From assembly GCF_000496755.2 (NCBI RefSeq), contig NZ_AYKS02000047.1, positions 62,001-126,000 of the forward strand: 64,000 bases of DNA, in the 5' to 3' direction. Source of the stretch: Serratia sp. DD3 (GTDB lineage Bacteria > Pseudomonadota > Gammaproteobacteria > Enterobacterales > Enterobacteriaceae). This document shows positions 42,825 through 53,573 of the stretch, in pieces (positions within the stretch are counted from its first letter, which is position 1; each line of letters opens with the position of its first letter). Under the pieces are notes generated by a model. The model was not told the DNA's origin. It saw nothing but the letters and a program-made list of their open reading frames with translations, and did not search any database. A program made the position numbers and the translations under genes.

Positions 42825-45587
42825 ATGCGTTTTTTAAAGAAAGAAAATAGCGGGTTGGTATTTTTAATTTTACCATTTAGTATGGCCTATGCAGCTGATA
42901 ACTGTACTAATACCACTGACGCCGATGGGAAAAAATTATTAAGCTGTTCAGAAGTCGTTTATTACTATAACTCTGGTCTGCACGGAGGTTTAGGGCTTTC
43001 TGCTTATGACACAGTTAATATCACCACCACAACTAAAGCGGGTACCTCACCACTGCAAGGTTGGGGTATCTATGGTAATAGCAGTACCTATAATTTTAAT
43101 AATTTAATTATTGCTACATCCGGTGTGGATGCTGACGGCATTATTACCAAAAATGGCGCAAGTAAAATAACAACTAATAATTTGACCATAACCACCACGG
43201 GCTCAAGTGCTGATGGTGTCAATATAGGCAGAGAATCCACTGGTTCTATTGTTACCGTTAATGGAGATGCTGTGGTTAGCACCGTTAATGGTATGGGGCT
43301 ACGTGCTAATGTGGCCTACAACAAAATGGGTATGAATACCATTATTGTTAAAGGTAATACAACTGTTGATACCCAGGGAAGTGGTAGTGCTAATGGTGGT
43401 TATGGTGTTTACGCGGGGATCGATTCAATATATGGGGGCAATGATACCGCTAAAATAGATTTACAGGGTGATAGCAAAGTGACTACCACGGGGAATACTG
43501 CCCATGCTATTTATGCCAATGGTCACGGATATATTCGCTTAAATAATGTTGATGTGAAAACATCTGGGCAAGGTGCCAATGGTATTTTTGCTAATGCAGC
43601 TCAAGGTTTTTTGGGTAGCACCACCGCTTATGGTGGTGTGATTGATTTGCTTTCTGATGTGATTGTGACAGTACAAAAGGGCAGTAAAGCCATTTATGCC
43701 TCAGGCCAAAATTCAAAAGTGGCTTCATTCGATAGTGAGAAAAATCAACAGGTTTCGGGTATTTATACCGTTAATGGCGATATTATTGCGGATAAAAAAG
43801 CGCTTATTGACCTGGTGATGACTGATGGCAGCAATATTACCGGTATCGTCAATTCGAACCAGTATAAAGCTGATGGTACCGTTAATAGTGCCAGTAATGC
43901 GGCCACCGTGAATTTGGATATTTCAGGTGCCAATAGCATATGGAATGTTACCGGGGATTCAGTAGTGTCAAACTTGGCTTTAAATAATTCTACTGTCAGT
44001 TTTGTAGCACCAGCCGATATGAATGATCCTGCCGGCTTTACCAGTAAAACGGTGACTATTGCCGGTAATTACACCAGTAATAATGGCCTGTTAGTGATGA
44101 ATTCGGTGCTGGGTGATGATAGTTCACCTGCAGATAAGCTTATTATCAAAGGGGATGCCAGTGGTAATACCGATGTCGCTATCAATAACATTGGTGGTAC
44201 AGGTGCGTTAACCGCTCAAGGGATTGAAATTATTAAAGTCGAGGGTGCTTCCACCGCAACTTTTAGCAACAGCAAACGTATTGTAGCGGGTTCATTTGAC
44301 TACTTTGTGCGTCCGAATAGCACAAATAATACCTGGTATCTGGTGTCAGACTATAGCCCAGTAGACCCTGTAGACCCAGTGGACCCAGTGGACCCAGTGG
44401 ACCCAGTAGACCCAGTGGACCCAGTGGACCCAGTAGACCCAGTGGACCCAGTAGACCCAGTGGACCCAGTAGACCCAGTAGACCCAGTAGACCCAGTGGA
44501 CCCAATAGACCCAGTGGACCCAGTAGACCCAGTGGACCCAGTAAATCCAGTAGATCCAGTAGATCCAGTAGATCCTGCGGACCCTACCCCGGATAAACGT
44601 GAAGTGAAGCCGGTTTATCGTCCAGAAGTTAGTGGCTACACCAATAACCTGGCGGCAGCCAATAATATGTTTGTTACCCGTTTACATGACCGGATGGGTG
44701 AAACGCAATATGTTGATGCTGTGACAGGTGAGTATAAAGTCACCAGTATGTGGTTGCGTAACGAAGGTGCCCATAACCGTTCTCGTGATACTTATGGGCA
44801 ACTGCGTACCCAGGCTAACCGTTATGTGCTGCAACTGGGGGGCGATATCGCGCAGTGGAGTTATAATGGTACTGACAGTTTGCACCTGGGTTTGATGGCC
44901 GGTTATGCCAATAGCAAGAGCCGTACAGAATCACGCGTGACAGGCTACACCGCTCGGGCGTCAGTGCGTGGTTACAGCACCGGGGTATATGGTACCTGGT
45001 ATGCCAATGAAGCGGATAAATCTGGTTTATATGTAGACAGTTGGTTGCAATATAGCTGGTTCAATAACAGTGTTGATGGCCTGGATTTAGCAACAGAAGA
45101 GTATAAATCCAAGGGTTTCACTGCATCGGTTGAAAGTGGTTATGCCTTTAAATTTGGTGAAAATGCCGCGAAAAGCGTGGTGTACTTTATCCAACCTAAG
45201 GCACAACTGGTTTGGATGGGAGTGAAAGCCGATGACCATAAAGAGTCTAATGGTACGAATGTCTCTGGTGAAGGTAACGGTAATATTCAAACGCGATTAG
45301 GCGTGAGAACGTCGTTGCGCACTCACAGTGGCCAGGACAAGAATAAAGCCCTGGTGTTTGAACCCTTTGTTGAAGCTAACTGGGTGCATAACACCAAAGA
45401 TTTTGGTACCAAACTGGATAACATTTCAGTTAAACAGCATGGTGCCGCTAATATTGCTGAGCTGAAAGTGGGTTTAGAAAGCCAGGTGAATCAGCGTATT
45501 AATCTGTGGGGTAATATTAATCAGCAAGTAGGTAATCACGGCTACAGTGATACCGCCTTTATGTTGGGGGCTAAATATAACTTCTAA
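42825..45587 (+). CDS. Autotransporter with Pro-Val-Asp linker
   Basis: A 920-residue type V secreted surface protein. A signal peptide ends near residue 24 (SMAYA-ADN). The passenger (about residues 25-510) is rich in N, T, G and V in the pattern of a pertactin-like beta-helix. A linker of about 25 PVD tripeptides lies near residues 512-586. The C-terminal beta-barrel (from about residue 613, [13 protein letters not shown], to the final LGAKYNF) ends in phenylalanine as needed for outer-membrane insertion. No protease or RGD motif is seen; an adhesin role is the usual guess. AGAGG precedes the ATG and a strong terminator follows. The gene is single. Confidence 0.93.
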   Translation: MRFLKKENSGLVFLILPFSMAYAADNCTNTTDADGKKLLSCSEVVYYYNSGLHGGLGLSAYDTVNITTTTKAGTSPLQGWGIYGNSSTYNFNNLIIATSGVDADGIITKNGASKITTNNLTITTTGSSADGVNIGRESTGSIVTVNGDAVVSTVNGMGLRANVAYNKMGMNTIIVKGNTTVDTQGSGSANGGYGVYAGIDSIYGGNDTAKIDLQGDSKVTTTGNTAHAIYANGHGYIRLNNVDVKTSGQGANGIFANAAQGFLGSTTAYGGVIDLLSDVIVTVQKGSKAIYASGQNSKVASFDSEKNQQVSGIYTVNGDIIADKKALIDLVMTDGSNITGIVNSNQYKADGTVNSASNAATVNLDISGANSIWNVTGDSVVSNLALNNSTVSFVAPADMNDPAGFTSKTVTIAGNYTSNNGLLVMNSVLGDDSSPADKLIIKGDASGNTDVAINNIGGTGALTAQGIEIIKVEGASTATFSNSKRIVAGSFDYFVRPNSTNNTWYLVSDYSPVDPVDPVDPVDPVDPVDPVDPVDPVDPVDPVDPVDPVDPVDPVDPVDPIDPVDPVDPVDPVNPVDPVDPVDPADPTPDKREVKPVYRPEVSGYTNNLAAANNMFVTRLHDRMGETQYVDAVTGEYKVTSMWLRNEGAHNRSRDTYGQLRTQANRYVLQLGGDIAQWSYNGTDSLHLGLMAGYANSKSRTESRVTGYTARASVRGYSTGVYGTWYANEADKSGLYVDSWLQYSWFNNSVDGLDLATEEYKSKGFTASVESGYAFKFGENAAKSVVYFIQPKAQLVWMGVKADDHKESNGTNVSGEGNGNIQTRLGVRTSLRTHSGQDKNKALVFEPFVEANWVHNTKDFGTKLDNISVKQHGAANIAELKVGLESQVNQRINLWGNINQQVGNHGYSDTAFMLGAKYNF
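44358..44581 (+). repeat. 9-base tandem repeat encoding the PVD linker
   Basis: About 25 copies of CC(A/T)GT(A/G)GA(C/T), with the first and last units more varied (PID, PVN, PAD). The middle is nearly uniform, so copy number is likely to vary between strains without shifting the frame. Confidence 0.95.
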
Positions 45588-45615
45588 CAGTCTATAAAAT
45601 TCAACAGGTCATAAC

Positions 45616-45648
45616 AAAAGCCCTCTTTAATGACTAAAGAGGGCTTTA
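45616..45648 (+). terminator. Terminator of the autotransporter gene
   Basis: AAAGCCCTCTTTA pairs with TAAAGAGGGCTTT around a short loop, followed by ATTATTT. It is nearly symmetric and so may also serve the minus-strand RND gene that ends at 45709. Confidence 0.9.
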
Positions 45649-45708
45649 TTATTTAGAGCAGACAGCCTGTTAACTATCTCGTTGAACCATCTCGTTGAAC
45701 CATCTCGC

Positions 45709-48700
45709 TTAACTCTCTACCGAGGCTTCCGAATAGCGATTTTTGGAAGGCAGGCAACTGTAAATAACCGGTAATACCAGCAGTGTCAGCACAGTTGCGA
45801 ACCCTAAGCCGAACATAATGACTACCGCCATACTCTGGAAGAAGGCATCACTCAGCAAAGGTGCCAAACCCAGTACCGTGGTGAATGCAGTCAGCATGAT
45901 CGGGCGCAAGCGCGATGTGGCTGAGTCAATGATCGCTTCCTGCATTGGCTTGTGTTCCCGTTGCAGGTTAATTTCCTCCACCAGCACAATACCGTTACGA
46001 ATCAACATGCCGCTCAAACTCAACAGGCCAATCAATGCCATAAAGCCAAAGGGAATACCGGTTAACAGGAAACCGAGCGTGACGCCAATCAGTGCGAGCG
46101 GCACGGTTAACCAAATCGCCAAGGCATTCTTCACTGAACTGAACATCAATACAGTGATGATGAACATCACCACAAAGGCGATCGGCAGGCTGGTGAATAG
46201 CCCGGCCTGGGCTTTGTTGGTACTTTCATAGTCACCGCCCCATTGCAGTTCGTAACCCTGTGGCAAGGGCATCGCATCAATTTGCGGCTTGATGCGCTGT
46301 AACAGTTCGGAGGACGTTTCACCACTTTGTGAGCTGGGGTCGGCCTGTACGGTCAAGGTGCGTTTACGATCCCGGCGCATGATCAACGGATCTTCCCACT
46401 CGGTAACAAATCCATTAACCACGTTATCAATAGGAATAAAGGCTTGCCGTGCTTGGCTCCAGATCATCACATCATTGAGCCGTTCAGCATTCATCCGCTC
46501 AGACTCTGGGGTTCTTAAGATAATCGGCATTAAGCGGGTGCCATCGCGGTACAAACCGACCGTAATCCCACCAAAACTCATACGTAACGCATTATCGATT
46601 TCACGTTTATCCACCCCTAACTCACGGGCAAGATAATCCGAGACTTGTGGACGAATAACTTTGCTACGCTCTTGCCAATCGTGCATCAGGCCGTCCGAAT
46701 TCGGGTCGGAATTGATGATATCTTTCGCTTTGGTGGCCAGTGAACGCAGCACGTTAGGGTCCGGGCCAATAAAGCGTGCCTCAATCGAGCTGTCATTAGA
46801 GGGCCCGAACATAATACGTTTGGCCTGGACATTCACCTGCGGAAAATTACGGCGTATATAGCCTTCTATCTGCTCAGCCATGGCCGGGATCTGGTTAAGG
46901 TTTTTGGCTCGTACCATCACTTGCGCATAGTTGGAATATTGCCGTTGGGCATTATAGGTGAGCATAAAGCGCATGGCACCTTGACCAATGGTGACCATGG
47001 TATCGCTAACACCCTCTTGTACCTTGATATGCTGCTCAATCTCGGCGGCAATTTTCTCGGTATAGGCAATATCGGTCCCATAGGGTAGCCACATATCTAC
47101 GAAAAATATCGGGGTATTGGAGGGTGGGAAGAAGCTTTGGCGAACGCTACCAAAACCAATCACCGAAGCCACCAACAAAGCAGCCAACACCGAGAGGGTA
47201 ATTGCACGTTGCGCGAGCAGTTTAGCCAGTATGCTGCGATAAATGCGGAACACCTTGCCATCATAAGGGTTTTTAGGCGGTTCGTCCGGGTTGGGTTCCA
47301 CTACTTTTTGTTTTTCAAACGCCCATTTGGTAAACACCGGCGTTAAGGTTAATGCGGTAATCCAGCTCAACATCAGTGAAATCAGCAGAACCTGGAACAG
47401 GGATTTACAGTATTCCCCGGTGGCATCATTCGATAACCCAATGGGGGCAAATGCCAGGATGGCAATGATGGTTCCCCCTAACAGTGGGAACATGGTGCGT
47501 TTTATCACATTGCTGGTGGCTGCCAGGGTACTTTGCCCCATTTGCCGCCCAATCAGAATGCCCTCGACGATCACAATGGCGTTATCTACCAGCATACTCA
47601 GAGAAATCACCAAGGCACCGAGTGAAATCCGCTGTAGTTCAATATTCAACAGTTTCATGATCAGCAAGGTACCCAGCACATTAAGTGCTAGTGAGGCGGC
47701 GATCACCATGCCGCTGCGCCCCCCCATAAAAATCAACAGGGTACCGACGACAATCAGGACGGCTAACAAGAAATTCATAATAAAGCCGTTGACTGCCAGT
47801 TCCACTTCCTGGGCTTGATCATAGAAAACGCTGATATCCATCCCTGCTGGGCGCTCAGCTTCCAACTCGGCTAAACGAGCTTTGAGCGCCTTACCCACGA
47901 CAATCACGTTAACGTTGGGGACAAAAGAGACTCCAATGGATAACGCCGGGCGTCCATTAGCGCGATAGATATTGTCCGGGGTGCGTGTCACGCCTTGCTT
48001 AATGGTGGCGATATCACGTAAATAAACGCTACGTGGGCTACCGGGCTCACTGATCAGCAGGTTGCCCAACTCCTGAATATTATTAAACTCACCAGTAGGA
48101 TGCAGCCTGATCGACTCACTGCCCACTAGCAGATCCCCGGCATTAGAGACCACGTTTTGCCGGCTGAGCAAGTCGTAAAGCCGTTGCGGGATAATATTGG
48201 CCGCGGTCATCTGGGCACGGGAAATCTCAATTTGTACTTCTTCGGGTGTGACACCGACAATCGCCACTTTGCCCACACCAGGCACCACAACCAACTCACG
48301 GCGTAGCAGGTCGGCAAAGTTACGCAATTCCTGATTGCTATAACCGTCACCATACAGCGAGAAGAAGAAGCCATAAACGTCACCAAAGTCATCGTTGACG
48401 AACGGCGCGCTGGAACCCGGTGGCAGCACTCGGGCGGCATCACCCACGCGACGGCGTAGCGTATCCCAGATTTGTGGTAACTCTGCCGAACCATATTCAG
48501 CGCGGATATTGACGGTAATCTGTGACAAGCCGACGCTCGAGATTGAGGTGACATTGTCAACATAAGGCAATTGTTGAATGGCATTTTCTAGTGGTAGTGT
48601 GACTTCTTCTTCAACCTGCTGGGCTGATGCGCCGTCATAGCGAGTGACCACCACCGCCGTTTTTATGGTAAAGGCCGGATCTTCCAGCCGACCAATATTG

Positions 48701-48789
48701 AGAAAGGCAATTAAGCCACCAATCCCTAATAGCACGATTGCCAGCCAAATGCGGGTACTGTTGTTGATAAAGCTCTCTGTCAGTTTCAT
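45709..48789 (-). CDS. RND efflux pump, inner-membrane subunit (HAE1 type)
   Basis: A 1026-residue proton-driven pump of the AcrB superfamily with two repeats of six helices around large periplasmic loops. The start MKLTESFINNSTRIWLAIVLL and YDGASAQQVEEEVTLPLENAI near residue 52 are typical. In helix 4 the proton-relay position reads SMLVDNAIVIVEG, with one aspartate followed by N, where AcrB has D-D; the VDN form is usual for the TriC/MexK-like branch. Its start shares one base with the adaptor stop. No outer-membrane channel gene is present, so TolC is the probable partner. Substrate cannot be told. Confidence 0.92.
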   Translation of the reverse strand: MKLTESFINNSTRIWLAIVLLGIGGLIAFLNIGRLEDPAFTIKTAVVVTRYDGASAQQVEEEVTLPLENAIQQLPYVDNVTSISSVGLSQITVNIRAEYGSAELPQIWDTLRRRVGDAARVLPPGSSAPFVNDDFGDVYGFFFSLYGDGYSNQELRNFADLLRRELVVVPGVGKVAIVGVTPEEVQIEISRAQMTAANIIPQRLYDLLSRQNVVSNAGDLLVGSESIRLHPTGEFNNIQELGNLLISEPGSPRSVYLRDIATIKQGVTRTPDNIYRANGRPALSIGVSFVPNVNVIVVGKALKARLAELEAERPAGMDISVFYDQAQEVELAVNGFIMNFLLAVLIVVGTLLIFMGGRSGMVIAASLALNVLGTLLIMKLLNIELQRISLGALVISLSMLVDNAIVIVEGILIGRQMGQSTLAATSNVIKRTMFPLLGGTIIAILAFAPIGLSNDATGEYCKSLFQVLLISLMLSWITALTLTPVFTKWAFEKQKVVEPNPDEPPKNPYDGKVFRIYRSILAKLLAQRAITLSVLAALLVASVIGFGSVRQSFFPPSNTPIFFVDMWLPYGTDIAYTEKIAAEIEQHIKVQEGVSDTMVTIGQGAMRFMLTYNAQRQYSNYAQVMVRAKNLNQIPAMAEQIEGYIRRNFPQVNVQAKRIMFGPSNDSSIEARFIGPDPNVLRSLATKAKDIINSDPNSDGLMHDWQERSKVIRPQVSDYLARELGVDKREIDNALRMSFGGITVGLYRDGTRLMPIILRTPESERMNAERLNDVMIWSQARQAFIPIDNVVNGFVTEWEDPLIMRRDRKRTLTVQADPSSQSGETSSELLQRIKPQIDAMPLPQGYELQWGGDYESTNKAQAGLFTSLPIAFVVMFIITVLMFSSVKNALAIWLTVPLALIGVTLGFLLTGIPFGFMALIGLLSLSGMLIRNGIVLVEEINLQREHKPMQEAIIDSATSRLRPIMLTAFTTVLGLAPLLSDAFFQSMAVVIMFGLGFATVLTLLVLPVIYSCLPSKNRYSEASVES

Positions 48790-49874
48790 TACAGACCTCG
48801 CTCACGGACCCAGGCACGGACTTGCTGATTTTCACTCAGTTCACGGGTACCGGTTGCGACGATCCGTTCACCATCAGCCAGGCCGCTTACAATCTGGATA
48901 CCAGTGGCGGTTAACTGCCCAGTTTGCACTTGGCGCGACTCAAGGGATAACTTGCCGTCCTGCTCTTTAATTACCCATACATGGGGTTGATTCTTTTCAC
49001 TATTATCTGGGTTAAAGACCGCCTCGACCGGGATAATTACGCTGCTGGTCTGTGCCATACCGGGCAAATTACCAAGATTAATGCGCACGCTGCCGCTCAT
49101 CCCCGACAGCATTGGCAAGTCTTGTGGCCGTGGCATAGTGAGTGTCATTTGGTAGGTTAAGGAGCCTGAGGTGGTATTGGTGGTATGCTCTTTATAACTC
49201 GCAGCAAATTCCCGGCCCGGTAAATTGTTGAACTGAACAATCGGCTGGTATTTAGCGTTGTTTTCATCAATCAGGATAAACAGATTTTCTGGGATGCTGA
49301 AAACCACATCCAGCGAGTCAAGTGAGTTGAGTGACGCTATCGCTTGGCCAGCGGGAATAACCTGATAATTTCGGGCATTGACCATGGCGATCACCCCGGC
49401 GAAAGGGGCGCGGATTTGCATATCTGCCACTTCTTCCCGGGCCAGTTTTAAGGCTGCTTGCGCGGAATCACGTGCGGCACGTTGTACATCAAGCTCTGCC
49501 CGGGCGATGACATTACGGGTGCTTAAGGTCGCATAACGGTTGAATTGCGCCTGTGCCAGATTGAACGTGGCTTGGCGGTCCTGCAACCGCAGCTTTGCGT
49601 CAGTATTGTCGAGTTCAGCAATTAATTGCCCTTGGCTGACTCGTTCGCCCTCTCTGACTAACACTTGCTCCAGTTGCCCTGCGCGTTTAAAAGAGAGCTC
49701 AGTACGGTCACCGGCAATAATTCTGGCAGGAAAGATCCGTACCCCTTGTTGCGCACCGTTACTCACCTCAAAAATGCTAACCGGGCGCACACTGTCGTTT
49801 TCCTCCGGTACCTCTCTGTTACAGGCAGAGAGAAAGAGTGTAGAAAGTAGAACGGCAACAAGTTTTATATTCAC
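48789..49874 (-). CDS. RND efflux periplasmic adaptor lipoprotein
   Basis: A 361-residue membrane-fusion protein. A lipoprotein signal (VLLSTLFLSACNRE) gives a lipidated cysteine near residue 18. Then come a barrel-sandwich region (ELSFKRAGQLEQVLVREGERVSQGQLIAELD), a helical hairpin near residues 100-150 and the returning half (ADMQIRAPFAGVIAM). It links the pump below it in the operon with the outer-membrane channel. The pump start overlaps its stop, so production is coupled. No regulator gene lies next to it. Confidence 0.92.
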   Translation of the reverse strand: MNIKLVAVLLSTLFLSACNREVPEENDSVRPVSIFEVSNGAQQGVRIFPARIIAGDRTELSFKRAGQLEQVLVREGERVSQGQLIAELDNTDAKLRLQDRQATFNLAQAQFNRYATLSTRNVIARAELDVQRAARDSAQAALKLAREEVADMQIRAPFAGVIAMVNARNYQVIPAGQAIASLNSLDSLDVVFSIPENLFILIDENNAKYQPIVQFNNLPGREFAASYKEHTTNTTSGSLTYQMTLTMPRPQDLPMLSGMSGSVRINLGNLPGMAQTSSVIIPVEAVFNPDNSEKNQPHVWVIKEQDGKLSLESRQVQTGQLTATGIQIVSGLADGERIVATGTRELSENQQVRAWVRERGL

Positions 49875-50447
49875 GATGCAATCTCTTCGGATCAGATTTT
49901 AAGGGGGCGATGAATTCATCCGTTGGCTCCCTGCCTCTCGGTTTATCGCTCGTCTGGGCCTGCTCCGGCCCTGGCCCCAGGCTATTGGGGGCTCAATAAC
50001 CCGAGTCATCAGCCCAGAGGGGCAACAGGCAACGGGTCAAACATGTAGCAAAGCCAAAACAAATGATAATCAGTGGGTTAAAAGATATTCCAGAATACCG
50101 GTTACTCCAGTGGTTTGATCGACCGAACTGTGGTCTTTTATTGATAATAATTTCAAGTTTAGTTTGTTTACAACAACATCGGGGAAATTATCTTCATCAG
50201 GTTGCGACATCATGCTGTTGGTAGAAAAAGCCACTCGCCATGACCGGATGGCCGATATTAATGGGTCGTTAATAGCAGGGCCGGATGATACGTGTTGAGA
50301 AAAATCTTAATCGTGATCCAGATCACTTCTTTTAATGTGCCTTTCTTTATTTTTGTAAAGTAATCAAATGGCTAGCTTTACTTAAAATGAGGTTAGCAAG
50401 TGGATTGCTGGCTTTTTTTGGGGGGGGAACAACTAAAAGAGGGGGAA
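49875..50447. other. Intergenic region upstream of the RND operon
   Basis: About 570 bases with no coding frame I can support. It includes a G-rich patch (50418-50447) and the region where the adaptor promoter must lie. No operator palindrome stood out. Confidence 0.45.
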
Positions 50448-50496
50448 CCCAAGCCGATTCAAGTTGAGTTTTAACCATCACTTGTATCGGCTTGGG
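50448..50496 (-). terminator. Terminator of the YddA-type gene
   Basis: CCCAAGCCGAT and ATCGGCTTGGG form an 11-bp stem, extended by CAAGT/ACTTG around a loop, 17 bases after the stop. The minus strand then runs into a C/T-rich stretch (TTCCCCCTCTTTT). Confidence 0.7.
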
Positions 50497-50512
50497 GGCA
50501 ACAGGAAAAGCC

Positions 50513-52240
50513 TTATGACGGCAATGGGCTCAGCGCCACCTTGGCTATGCCGCTTTCGTCACGGCTAAAGCGCCAGCAGGTTTGATGATATTTCGCCACA
50601 CTGATGCGGTGCGCCACGCTGATCAAGGTAACATCAGGCAGTTCATCCACCAGCAGGCAATACATCAACTGTTCGGTTTCATCATCCAGTGCGCTGGTTG
50701 CCTCATCGAGGAACAGCACATCCGGACGAGTCAGGATTGCGCGAGCAAATGCCAGCCGTTGCTGCTCGCCCGGTGATAAGCGCTGGCTCCAGTTAGCACT
50801 GGTATCCAGCCAGCGTTGCAGATGCGTCAGGCGGCAGTTTTCCAGCACTTTCAACAATTGTTGATCGCTATATTCTTTATCCGGATGCGGATAGCTCAAT
50901 GCCTCACGCAGTGTACCGATGGGGATATAGCTGCGTTGTGGCAAGAACAGCGAGGTTAGGGATTTATCCCGGCCAATCTCACCAGAGCCATAGGGCCAGA
51001 TGCCAGCTACGGCACGCAGCAAGGTGGATTTACCACTGCCAGAGGGGCCAACAATCAGTAGCCGTTCACCGCGCTTGATCGTCATATTGGTTGGGTTTAA
51101 CAGCGGCTGCCCATCAGGTAACGTCATGCCGAGGTCGCGTAATGCCAGGGGGTGCTCATGTTCTGACTGTAGCGTGATGCCACGGGGTTGATGATGTACC
51201 TTATCCACCGCCGCATTAAAACCGGCTAGACGGTTAACACAGGCTTTCCAGGTAGCCAGATTGTTAAAAGCATCAATAAACCACGACAGCGCTCCCTGAA
51301 CATGACCAAAAGCAGAGGAAATCTGCATCAACCCCCCCATCTGGATAGCACCGGAAAAATAGCGTGGGGCGGCCACCAAGAGAGGAAAGATAATGGCAAA
51401 TTGCCCATAAAAATTGCTGGCGATATTGAGCCGCCGGGTGATGCGCATGATCGACCACCAGTTACTGCGGATGGCTTCAAAACCACGGCTTAATTGCTGC
51501 TCTTCACGGGGTTCACCATGATACAAGGCAATGGCATCATTATTTTCACGGATACGGATCAAGCCAAAGCGGAAGTTAGCTTCATAGCGTTCCTGATTGA
51601 AACCCAGCATGACCAAGGGTTTACCCACCCGCCAGATCAATAATGAACCCAGTGCGGCATATAAAAAGGCAAACCACACCATATAGCCGGGCAGAGTGAA
51701 GCTATGTTGTGAAATAACAAAAGTCATCGGACCGCTGATATTCCAAAGAATGGTAATAAATGAACAGAGCGTCACTACACTGGAGAGCAAGCCGAGTGAT
51801 AAAGAGAGCGTGTATTGCGTTAACACATTGAGATCGTCTGCAATACGTTGATCTGGGTTATCAATCAGTTGTTGCTGCTCGGTATGATAGTAGGCGCGAT
51901 GTGCCAGCCATTTGCCCATAAATTTTTCGGTCATCCAGCGCCGCCAACGCATCTGCAACCCTTGAGTCAGGTAAATTTTGTAGACCGCCAGCGAGATAAA
52001 GATCAGCGCTAAATAGGTAAAGCGCCACAACTGGGCCTTAAATACCGGATAGTCTTTATTCTGTAACGCATCATAAAATACCTGATTCCACTGGTTGAAC
52101 AGCACGCTGATATAAACCAGCCCCAGAGTGAGCGCAATAATGGCTATCAGCATCGCCCAAGCGCGCGGGCTCTCTTCTGAGACCCAAAACGGTTTAATTA
52201 ACTGCCAAACGGCATGTTTCTGTGAAATTGTCGTGTTCAT
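50513..52240 (-). CDS. YddA-type ABC transporter (fused permease and ATPase)
   Basis: A 575-residue half-transporter. The N-terminal part is an SbmA/BacA-like membrane domain with five to six helices (MLIAIIALTLGLVYISVLF near residue 30, and FNQWNQVFYDALQNKD after it). The C-terminal part is an ATPase: Walker A GPSGSGKST near residues 396-404, signature LSPGEQQRLAF near residue 485 and Walker B VLFLDEATSALD near residue 505. It acts as a dimer in the inner membrane. In E. coli the same architecture is YddA, whose substrate is unknown. It stands as a single gene with its own terminator. Confidence 0.9.
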   Translation of the reverse strand: MNTTISQKHAVWQLIKPFWVSEESPRAWAMLIAIIALTLGLVYISVLFNQWNQVFYDALQNKDYPVFKAQLWRFTYLALIFISLAVYKIYLTQGLQMRWRRWMTEKFMGKWLAHRAYYHTEQQQLIDNPDQRIADDLNVLTQYTLSLSLGLLSSVVTLCSFITILWNISGPMTFVISQHSFTLPGYMVWFAFLYAALGSLLIWRVGKPLVMLGFNQERYEANFRFGLIRIRENNDAIALYHGEPREEQQLSRGFEAIRSNWWSIMRITRRLNIASNFYGQFAIIFPLLVAAPRYFSGAIQMGGLMQISSAFGHVQGALSWFIDAFNNLATWKACVNRLAGFNAAVDKVHHQPRGITLQSEHEHPLALRDLGMTLPDGQPLLNPTNMTIKRGERLLIVGPSGSGKSTLLRAVAGIWPYGSGEIGRDKSLTSLFLPQRSYIPIGTLREALSYPHPDKEYSDQQLLKVLENCRLTHLQRWLDTSANWSQRLSPGEQQRLAFARAILTRPDVLFLDEATSALDDETEQLMYCLLVDELPDVTLISVAHRISVAKYHQTCWRFSRDESGIAKVALSPLPS

Positions 52241-52590
52241 GGTATTCCGGGATGTCTGTTGCTATTTAGCGTGGCCGTTAGGGTTGCAGACCAGCAACCG
52301 ACCATGGATAAGCAGTTTTAACGGTACTCACTATTTGAAGCGGTAAGATTACAACACAACTTGTGCCAGGTGAGAGATTTCTTTGCTGATAATGTGGTGA
52401 TAACGAGGAAAGTGGTGGGGAATAGCGTGCTCTGGTTGCCTCTGACATCCCTATTTAAGTCAATTGGGTGTCAGGGCAAGGTACGAATCAGAGACTGGAA
52501 CAGTCGCCAGTTTTGTTTACAGCAAAACTGGCTCTAAGCCTGTGTATCGGTTTTTTCCCGGCTAACACCGGCGTTAGTGGATAAGTTTTA
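52241..52590. other. Intergenic region with a stem-loop downstream of the metallo-hydrolase
   Basis: No gene. GCCAGTTTTG and CAAAACTGGC form a perfect 10-bp stem at 52506-52532, downstream of the minus-strand gene that ends at 52591 and likely to close its transcript. The YddA-type promoter lies somewhere in the right part of 52241-52400. Confidence 0.55.
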
Positions 52591-53472
52591 TTACGGCCAC
52601 TTCATTTCGCCTTTCAATACTTTGGCGCTCAACTCCAGGCTGGAAACGCCTTTCAGATCAGGATAATGCCGTGTCATGGCGGCAATCAGTTCAGTGGCAT
52701 TGTGAGCTTTTGGTAATTCACGTTCCAATGTTGCCAAGTAATGTTGGGTAAATGTCACTGAGGCTAGAGTTTGCGGCGCACCAGGCAAGAAATGCCCAGG
52801 AACTACGCGTTCGGGTTGTAATGCCTCGATATTTGCCAACGTCTTTTGCCAATGAGCACGGGATTCTACGCTCTGATTATCAGCAACCCAGGGATGGATA
52901 TTGTCACCAGCAACAGGTACACCGCCTACCACCGCTTTTAATGACGGGATCCACACATAGGTGCGATCTGTCGTTGGGCCGTCTAGTCCTTTTACCTCCA
53001 CTAGTTGGCCATCGATAGTAAAGCTGTTGCCTTGTAGCGGTTGTGGAATGACGATCTCTTGTGGCGCATTCTCTTTCAAAATGGGACCCCAATAGGCGAC
53101 TTTACCAGCCTGATTGGCGGTTATATTTTTAACTGTCTCTGGTGAAGCGATAATTTTTGCTTGGGGGAAGGCGGTTTTGAGTACATCCAGCCCAAAATAG
53201 AAGTCAGGATCTGAATGGCTGATGTAGATCGTGGTTAGCTTTTTCCCGGTGGCATTGATTTTTTTTACCAATTCCTGTGCGTCATTACGTTGGAATTGAG
53301 CATCAATCAGCGCTACTTCATGTGGACCGCTGATGATCTCGGACGAAACCGGGAAAATACTTTTTTCACCGGGATTGTAGACTTCCATCGTCAAGGGTGC
53401 CGTCGCATTGGCAAATGAACTGATTGTGGCCAGGCCACCAAGAACCAGGGGAAGTAATGATTTTTTAAACAT
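52591..53472 (-). CDS. Periplasmic metallo-beta-lactamase-fold protein with altered metal motif
   Basis: A 293-residue exported protein. The start MFKKSLLPLVLGGL is chosen because AGGAG lies 8 bases before it; it gives a signal peptide cut near residue 23. The fold is that of the metallo-beta-lactamase superfamily. The usual HxHxDH reads HSDPDF (residues 86-91), so two histidine ligands are missing, while a later PGHFLPG retains its histidine. Hydrolytic activity is uncertain. It is divergent from a LysR-type regulator 101 bases away, which probably controls it. Substrate unknown. Confidence 0.8.
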   Translation of the reverse strand: MFKKSLLPLVLGGLATISSFANATAPLTMEVYNPGEKSIFPVSSEIISGPHEVALIDAQFQRNDAQELVKKINATGKKLTTIYISHSDPDFYFGLDVLKTAFPQAKIIASPETVKNITANQAGKVAYWGPILKENAPQEIVIPQPLQGNSFTIDGQLVEVKGLDGPTTDRTYVWIPSLKAVVGGVPVAGDNIHPWVADNQSVESRAHWQKTLANIEALQPERVVPGHFLPGAPQTLASVTFTQHYLATLERELPKAHNATELIAAMTRHYPDLKGVSSLELSAKVLKGEMKWP

Positions 53473-53573
53473 AGATAGATCTCCTGTAGTGATTAGTGAG
53501 AAATGATATGTTGCATGAATCGATAGAAAAACCGGAGAATGGGCAATTATTAATTGCATAAATCGAGCGAATC

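Noticed and set aside
44263..44505. Minus-strand collagen-like frame rich in Gly-Pro-Leu
   Set aside because: It is only the reverse reading of the PVD repeat of the autotransporter, without a ribosome binding site.
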